A stretch of 11,769 nt of DNA, taken from positions 1 through 11,769 of the forward strand of contig RXOD01005976.1 in NCBI GenBank assembly GCA_005223375.1, in the 5' to 3' direction. This document shows positions 6,865 to 11,769 of the stretch, piece after piece. This DNA comes from Amoebophrya sp. AT5.2 (Eukaryota; Sar; Dinophyceae; Syndiniales; Amoebophryaceae). The notes beneath the pieces are model-generated. The model was not told where the DNA came from. It saw nothing but the letters and a program-made list of their open reading frames with translations, and made no database searches. Made by a program: the position numbers and the translations under genes. Numbering within the stretch: position 1 is the first letter of the stretch; every line of letters starts with the position of its first letter.

Positions 6865-7349
6865 ATGGCCGAACCCGAACGCAGCAAGGACGACTCTCCG
6901 AAAGCAGAAGCGGCCCCGTCCTCGACAAGTCCGGCGGAAGTAGTAGGTGTGGAGGACGAGGACAGGAGGGACAGTTTTGCCGCGGCCAAACAACTGCTGA
7001 AAGAAAGTGCAACCGAGACGGATCATGACGGCGAGGTGCTCCGGTCCCGACTGGAATCTATGGGGTACAAGTCGGCGGCGGACAGTTCGCCCCGCGCGCC
7101 GCCGCATGAATCGCCGTCCTCCGATCAGCTCAACATGCTCAAAGAAGGTAAAACTGTGAATTGCTCATGCTCCCGATGCCGATTCTTCACTTCGATTGGT
7201 TCAAACCCTGATTTTAAGATGATCGCAAATCAACTAAAACGAGGGTGCTGAAAAACACCAAGATGCTGAAATTCCGCGTGATCCTACCAATGAATCCTGA
7301 GAATGCGCTGCTCGCACTTTGTGAAATCGGTCGCGCTTACTCCGCGTAA
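6865..7349 (+). CDS. Small hypothetical protein, two exons, 137 aa when spliced
   Basis: ATG 6865 starts an acidic, Ser/Pro/Ala-rich N-terminus (MAEPERSKDDSPKAEAAPSS), then a charged helix (DRRDSFAAAKQLLKESATET) and LRSRLESMGYKSA. Exon 1 ends at 7147 (phase 1). Splicing 7148-7218 joins LNMLKE to DDRKSTKTRVLKNTKMLKFR and VILPMNPENALLALCEIGR, ending at TAA 7347-7349. Unspliced, the frame would run to TGA 7251 with a Cys-rich tail that looks less natural. I do not recognise the family; a short basic then amphipathic C-terminus is all that can be said. Confidence 0.5.
7148..7218 (+). other. Intron, 71 nt, phase 1
   Basis: AAG|GTAAAA donor, CCCTGATTTTAAG acceptor with CTGAT about 10 bases before the AG. 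Removal links two coding-like segments in one frame and its composition is more AT-rich than exon 1. Confidence 0.5.
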
Positions 7350-7483
7350 GAGGAGGAACTTGATAGCGAGAACGTTCAAATGAAGATACAACAAAGATCG
7401 CAAAGAATGTTCAAAAATACGTGGTATATTTATGGGTCTTCGATAGAAGAAAATACTTCAAAAACCGGCATAAAGCAAGGAAA

Positions 7484-7633
7484 TCATACCATCTTCATAA
7501 ATCCAGCACCCAGGATAATTCCGGTAAGTCCGAGTAGTACCATGCGGCGTTCTCTCTCTGTCTTAAACTTCTTTAACGATTCGAGAGCGCCCCAATGGTC
7601 TTTTCGAAAGTCCCGATATAGTGGAAAGGGCAT
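7484..7633 (-). CDS. 49-aa single-pass membrane protein on the minus strand
   Basis: Reading down from ATG 7633-7631 (AAA just before it) to TGA at 7486-7484. The N-terminus is charged (MPFPLYRDFRKDHWGALESL), a basic/acidic helix follows (KKFKTERERR), and a Gly-rich hydrophobic helix (MVLLGLTGIILGAGF) ends in MKMV. A soluble charged head plus one C-terminal membrane helix is the architecture of small accessory subunits of mitochondrial complexes and of tail-anchored proteins. I do not recognise a family. It lies 134 bases from, and convergent with, the 6865 gene. The overlapping plus-strand frame (7380-7670) looks like its shadow. Confidence 0.5.
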   Translation of the reverse strand: MPFPLYRDFRKDHWGALESLKKFKTERERRMVLLGLTGIILGAGFMKMV

Positions 7634-7768
7634 TTTCGATAAAACTAAAAGAAACCGATACCGAAAGTAAACCCAAACGCAAAGTGTAAAAGAAAACGTC
7701 TAGTACTGACGAAAACGAGCGAGATTGATTTCTTCTTTACCACGAAGGTAAGAAAGTCTCTAGTTTTC

Positions 7769-7944
7769 ACGCAGACCACCGCCGCGCATCAACTAAGGCT
7801 AGACCATTTCCATTTCTACTTTTTGTCGGAATTCAAATACCTAAATCAGCCTAGCAGTGATCCTAGTCGCGGGGTCTCATTTCGTTTTTCTTCTGCTTCT
7901 GCATCTTCATCTATTGAAGACTACGCGGACGCAGACCACCGCCG
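7769..7944 (+). repeat. 16-nt direct repeat, copies 160 bases apart
   Basis: ACGCAGACCACCGCCG occurs at 7769-7784 and 7929-7944. Similarity does not extend on either side. It is GC-rich in an AT-richer spacer, so a shared regulatory word is possible. Confidence 0.55.
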
Positions 7945-8223
7945 TACTCTTTCTTTATTCGACAGCCAGTGCAGCCAGTCTGTCTCTACTGACACAGTCC
8001 ATCGCGCGTCGAACGAGCGTGAAATAGCCGATACCCAGCAGCTGCAGCAGCAATTGTTTATTGACCATATACATTTTCAGCGCTAGTACTACAGCAAGCA
8101 GGAGTCGGAGCAAGCGAGCCAGCGCCGGCACAGCACCGCATTTTCTTGCGCCGCACGTAGTGACTCTGTACAATTCGTAGTCAAGAAGCTGTTATCGCAG
8201 CCTCAGACGTGCTTCTTCTCCGA

Positions 8224-8238
8224 GCGCGCGCGCGCGCG
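8224..8238. repeat. (GC)7 dinucleotide run
   Basis: Fifteen bases of strictly alternating G and C, about 180 bases upstream of ATG 8415. Alternating purine-pyrimidine of this kind can adopt Z-DNA; any role is inference. Confidence 0.7.
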
Positions 8239-8414
8239 TCCAAAATAACAGTTTCTCCTTCACATTTGATTCTTTACATCTCATCCCCGTCTTGGGGTAA
8301 ATTTGATTCGTTCGACCGCTTTCATCCTCAGCTACTTAATATTGATCGAGAAGTCGAAGTCCAGCAACAGCATTTTTGTACGAGTTAGTTTCTCCTCCGC
8401 TATCATAGAAGTTG

Positions 8415-11400
8415 ATGACGGGGCTCCACACGCTTAGCGCCACGCCGCCGTGCGCTGGTGAGGGCCCGACGTCAGCAGTACAACAGCCGCTGCAGGTTGG
8501 TGCAGCGCAACTGGTTGCGCCTCCCCGCCTCGGCAGTATGATAAACGGGCAAGGCCACGAATCCCATGGAAAACAGGAACAACTACTGACAGAAGACGGG
8601 TCGGAGGCAGTAGAGCAGGAACTCGAAGGTTTACAAGCACTAGTAGACTGCGTAGAAGTAGCGGGAGGGGGAGGTCGTGGCGGGCATGAGCTAGCACCTC
8701 CTTTAGCCGCCCTCAATAATGGCGAAGAGGCCGATACTATCGGTAGCCAAAAGCTGCAGCACGGGCACGTAAACGAAGTAGAAGATACGACGCTGTTGCT
8801 CCAGCTCGATGGTGCATCGCCTCCTTCCGTCAATGCCGACTTTGGCGCGTTCTTGAATGGGGCAGAAATCGACGAGACTGAGGTCGGTCCCCGCAGTTGC
8901 GGCGACCCTTCAGCAGAGCATCACCAACTGCACTCGAAAGTCGTGCCTCCAGTACTATCAGCACCAGTCCAGAACATCGAGGCCATTCAGACGACGACCC
9001 CCAAACACAGGAGGACGACAAGTGCAGTCGGGCTGGACGTTACCACCGTAGTAGGTCCTCCTGCTCCTGGTGGGGATTTCAGTTCGGCGGCTGGGCTGGG
9101 CCCTCAGCTCTCGAGCGGCGAAATCAAAGAGCTGCAACTCGCAGTGCTGCTCGACGACACAGCAGTCGAACTCGAAACTGCCAGCTCCATCGAGGTCGGA
9201 GAGCACGTAGATTATCTCCAACCTCCGACTACATCAGGTCAGCCACCGAAGGAGGACGACATCGAGCGCGATCTGTCGCCGGTGGGGAGCGTCCGCCACG
9301 TCTCAAAAGAGTCCCAGGTGGACCAGCAAAGCGCCGACCTCGCATCTTCCGGCTCCCCCCCAAGTTCTCCCTCGTCGCTAATCGCCCTCGTAGCCGCCGG
9401 AGGGGGGAAAGCTAAGACTCCGACGAGCGCCCCGACTCGGGGCGTCAACATCATGCAGGAACAAGTAGGTGGAGCGACAGGGACGAGCAGCAATACTGCG
9501 GTGGACGGGTCAATCGAGCTGCTGGAGGCTGAGGAGCTGGACGACCCCTACTTTGCGAACGTGCTCGGCCCCAACACGAAGCGGGAGGCGTGGAACGGGG
9601 AGCGACAGCAGCTGTTGGAAACGGGGCTCTCCGCGATGAAATGGAACCAGGTGCCGTCGAGCGGCGTCAGCTTCCGCGCGCCCAATGGCGCACAAGATGA
9701 ACACGTGGAGGAGGAGCTCGAAGAGCTCCCCCAGGGGGGAACATCACCAGCGGGTGCACTAAATGGAACAACCTCAGGAGGCACAACTAGCTCGCATGCG
9801 CACGACTCGGACTCGCTCCCCAAATCCGCTTCTGCCGAAGGAGGTGGGCCTGTGACGAAGTCGTCAGAGCCGAAGAGCGAGCACGAGCAGCTCACGTCTC
9901 TGAGCGCGTTGTTTGTTGCTCGCACCGCCGACTACGAGAGCGCGGCGGGTGTTGATAGTAACGAATGGAAGGACAAGGACAAGGATATTAAAAACTACGA
10001 CCCGGCGTCACCGTCGTCTTCCCCCGGGCCGCAGGTTGCCGTGGAGGATCTGGATCTGCCAGCGCCAGAAACTGCTGCTACCGCCACCCAAGAACTACAG
10101 CAGGAGCTGCTCGACCCCCTGACTCAGGACGAGGATCTCCGAGTCGAGGACCACCTGAAGCGAGACCGTCCCCCCCATGCCGACTCGCCCGCGCACGGTC
10201 CTCGCCCTCCCCGAACCCCGGAGGAGGAACCGGAACCCGCGACAGCTGATGTGGACGAGGAGGAGGATTTCCAGCCGGACGAGGTGCGCGCACAGCGGTC
10301 ACGCTCGGGGCCCTCGGGGCCGTCCGGCGACGAGGACCAGGAGACTCCGGGAGAGGACGACAGCTCAAGTTCGGCATCCTTGACGGACTCAAGTGCCGGG
10401 GACCATTCGAGCGAAGGCGACGACGCCGACGAGGTCATAAACGGAGGCGTGGCGCAGCCGCTGGATAGAGGTGCAGCTCCTATTAAACTTTCTGCTAATG
10501 TCGAATGCTTTCCGTTTCCGTTTTCTGCTATGCACTTAGCCTATCAGTATTTGCATGGCCATGAGTTTTAGTTGGGGTCTTTCTAGCCCGCCTGCAGTTC
10601 TGGATCGATTCGTTTTCTCGTCCCGATGCTGGATAGGTTGATGCGATTCGCAGCGGGTTCTCAATTTCATTTTCCTGCTGTCATGCTGAATGAGAGACCA
10701 AATCCTCCAAAAACTACTATCACAGAGCCGTCAGCGCTGTACAACTTGTACATGCGCGATCCCGTGTACAACCCAGACAATGCCCGGGCACTCGCAGCAA
10801 CGGTACTAAATCCAAGTTTTCGACGACGATCGGAATCGCTATCGCATGAGTTTGTAAAGTAGAAGTACTCGTCGAAGATATGATCGTAAAGAATGAAATC
10901 GAATGAAACGTACCGCAGAAGCAAGTGACGAACGGCGCCGCCCTTCGCGTGCGGTCCGAGGATGGTTACGACCCGCTCACGGGCCAGGACTTTTTGTTTC
11001 CGCTCGGCAAGAACTATCGGACCACGGAGTCCGAGCGGAAGCGGCTCCGCAAGGTAGAGGAGGAGCAGGGCGTCACGCTGGCAGCGTTGCAGGCGTTGGA
11101 GATGAGTCGCCCCGCGCACCAGATGCACACCGGGAGCTCCATGACGATGAAGACGATGGAAGAGCTGTTGAACTACGGCGTCCAGTACTGGCACTGGTTC
11201 ACGGAAAAGCACCAGGCCGCCAGCCCCAACTACAGTCCGCAGCGCGACCATGTTGGGGCGACCAGTGGGAAGGGGGGAAATAATTCCCTACCCGGCGGGG
11301 GAAATACAAATAACCGGGGCGAGGAAGGAGCTCCTCCCCAGACACCGGGACCCGGACATGTTGGGGGTGCAGCAGCAGCTTCGTCGATGGCTTCGAGACA

Positions 11401-11769
11401 CCCCGGGCCCGGAGGACATCCGGGCGGGTACAAAGGAGCGCGCAGCGAGCGGGAGGCGGCGGCGGCGCACCACCAGCAGGCGCTGATGTCCCTTGGTGGT
11501 GGTGCGGCGCAGCACCAGCTGGCGCACCAGTTGGCCATGACGTCGAAGGGCCTGAACTCCAAGGGTCAGGGGCCGCTGCCGGGGCAGAATAATTCTCACC
11601 TGCTGGCGGCCTATGCCGCGCAGCAGAACCAGCAGCACCAGCATCTACTCGCGGCGGAGCAGAAGGGGGGCAACCCGAACTACCACGCCCTCCTCGCCGC
11701 AAAGGGGGGAAAGAAGGGGGCCGCGGACGTGCGCGCGCTGCAGGCGCTGCAGCAGCAGAAAGGGGCGCG
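8415..11769 (+). CDS. Large disordered acidic / Gln-rich protein, three exons, open at right edge
   Basis: Model: exon 1 8415-10470, exon 2 10726-10802, exon 3 10919 to the window end, giving at least 994 residues. ATG 8415 is the first in frame. Residues 1-685 are low-complexity Ser/Gly/Pro with acidic runs (TPEEEPEPATADVDEEEDF) and look disordered, apart from an island at about 366-425 (IELLEAEELDDPYFANVLGP, then AMKWNQV). Exon 2 gives SALYNLYMRDPVYNPDNARA. Exon 3 opens KQVTNGAALRVRSEDGYDPL, then TGQDFLFPLGKNYRTTESER, an aromatic patch (NYGVQYWHWFTEKH), and a long Gly, Ala, His and Gln-rich tail (AYAAQQNQQHQHLLAAEQKG). No domain recognised. Such tails occur in RNA-binding and transcription cofactors, but that does not set a function. 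Confidence 0.65.
10471..10725 (+). other. Probable intron 1 of the large gene (acceptor uncertain)
   Basis: Donor GAG|GTGCAG at 10471 is followed by T-rich sequence with stops in frame (TAG 10569-10571 and others). The acceptor ATCACAG ending at 10725 restores frame 0 (PSALYNLYMRD). An alternative acceptor, TTCGCAG ending at 10653, also keeps the frame and would add 24 codons. The GC jump at 10726 favours the later one. Confidence 0.5.
10803..10918 (+). other. Probable intron 2 of the large gene (donor uncertain)
   Basis: Acceptor GTACCGCAG ending at 10918 opens a long frame-2 exon, which has an in-frame TGA just upstream at 10904-10906. Donor ACG|GTACTA at 10803 gives NARALAAT|KQVTNGAA. Donor TTT|GTAAAG at 10854 is also phase 0 and would add 17 codons (VLNPSFRRRSESLSHEF). 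The acceptor is firm, the donor is not. Confidence 0.6.

Larger units (their letters stand above)
7634..8414. other. 781-base non-coding interval between divergent genes
   Basis: Lower GC than the flanking exons, T-rich, without a convincing ORF; the longest frame (7823-8086) is Ser-rich and has no ATG. It probably holds the promoters of the minus-strand 49-aa gene and the large 8415 gene. It contains a repeated 16-mer and a GC dinucleotide run (separate entries). A pyrimidine-rich stretch with AG at 8388-8389, shortly before ATG 8415, could be a splice or spliced-leader acceptor. Confidence 0.45.

Noticed and set aside
7380..7670. 96-codon plus-strand ORF.
   Set aside because: Composition is unlike a folded protein and it overlaps the more convincing minus-strand 49-aa ORF.
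7823..8086. Ser-rich plus-strand frame without ATG.
   Set aside because: It starts at TTG, and no splice model ties it to a neighbour; probably upstream non-coding sequence.
9549..9569. YFANVLG resembling an eIF4E-binding YxxxxL-hydrophobic motif.
   Set aside because: The residue after Leu is Gly, not hydrophobic, and such short motifs are common by chance.
11199..11702. 167-codon antisense ORF at the right edge.
   Set aside because: It is the complement of the Gly/Ala/Gln-rich exon and consists of Pro/Ala/Gly low complexity.
1..11769. CRISPR arrays, tRNA or rRNA genes, bacterial operons or prophage genes.
   Set aside because: No spaced repeat array, no cloverleaf or rRNA signature noticed on reading, and the genes are intron-containing and eukaryotic.

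Overview
The window is nuclear DNA of a unicellular eukaryote, most likely an alveolate (dinoflagellate-type) protist. The reasons are short GT-AG introns inside coding regions, no bacterial operon layout or ribosome-binding sites, a RAP-domain organelle RNA protein (a family expanded in alveolates and green algae), long disordered acidic or Gln-rich proteins, and a tyrosine-recombinase retrotransposon. The lineage is inference; no rRNA or other marker gene is present.

Region 1 (1-5022) is most of a DIRS-superfamily retrotransposon, cut by the left window edge. In order it holds the possible C-terminus of ORF1/gag (2-262), reverse transcriptase plus RNase H (96-2328, with one frame change), a tyrosine recombinase split by introns (about 2329-3790), a 54-residue two-helix membrane ORF (3937-4101), and a 3' end built as B1 (4285-4527), A2 (4528-4779), B2 (4780-5022). 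B1 and B2 differ at 1 of 243 positions. This is the 3' half of the split-direct-repeat ends of PAT/Kangaroo-type DIRS elements; A1 should lie upstream of the window. Reverse transcriptase makes the cDNA, RNase H removes the RNA strand, and the recombinase would integrate a circular product, which is why there are no LTRs or integrase.

Region 2 (5023-6605) is a host gene whose reading frame is open right up to the end of the retrotransposon. It encodes the C-terminal 500 or so residues of a RAP-domain protein; its 5' end is missing, so the element either truncates it or sits in one of its introns.

Region 3 (6606-8414) holds a small two-exon plus-strand gene (6865-7349), a convergent 49-residue minus-strand ORF with a C-terminal membrane helix (7484-7633), and a 781-base non-coding stretch upstream of the next gene.

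Region 4 (8415-11769) is one large spliced plus-strand gene. It has a 685-codon disordered acidic first exon, a small second exon, and a third exon rich in Gln, His, Ala and Gly that runs off the right edge. The third exon has neither a start nor a stop codon in the window and is easily missed.

The most unusual points are introns inside a retrotransposon that looks recently inserted, the retroelement end abutting a splice-acceptor-like sequence at the RAP exon, and the small minus-strand membrane protein.
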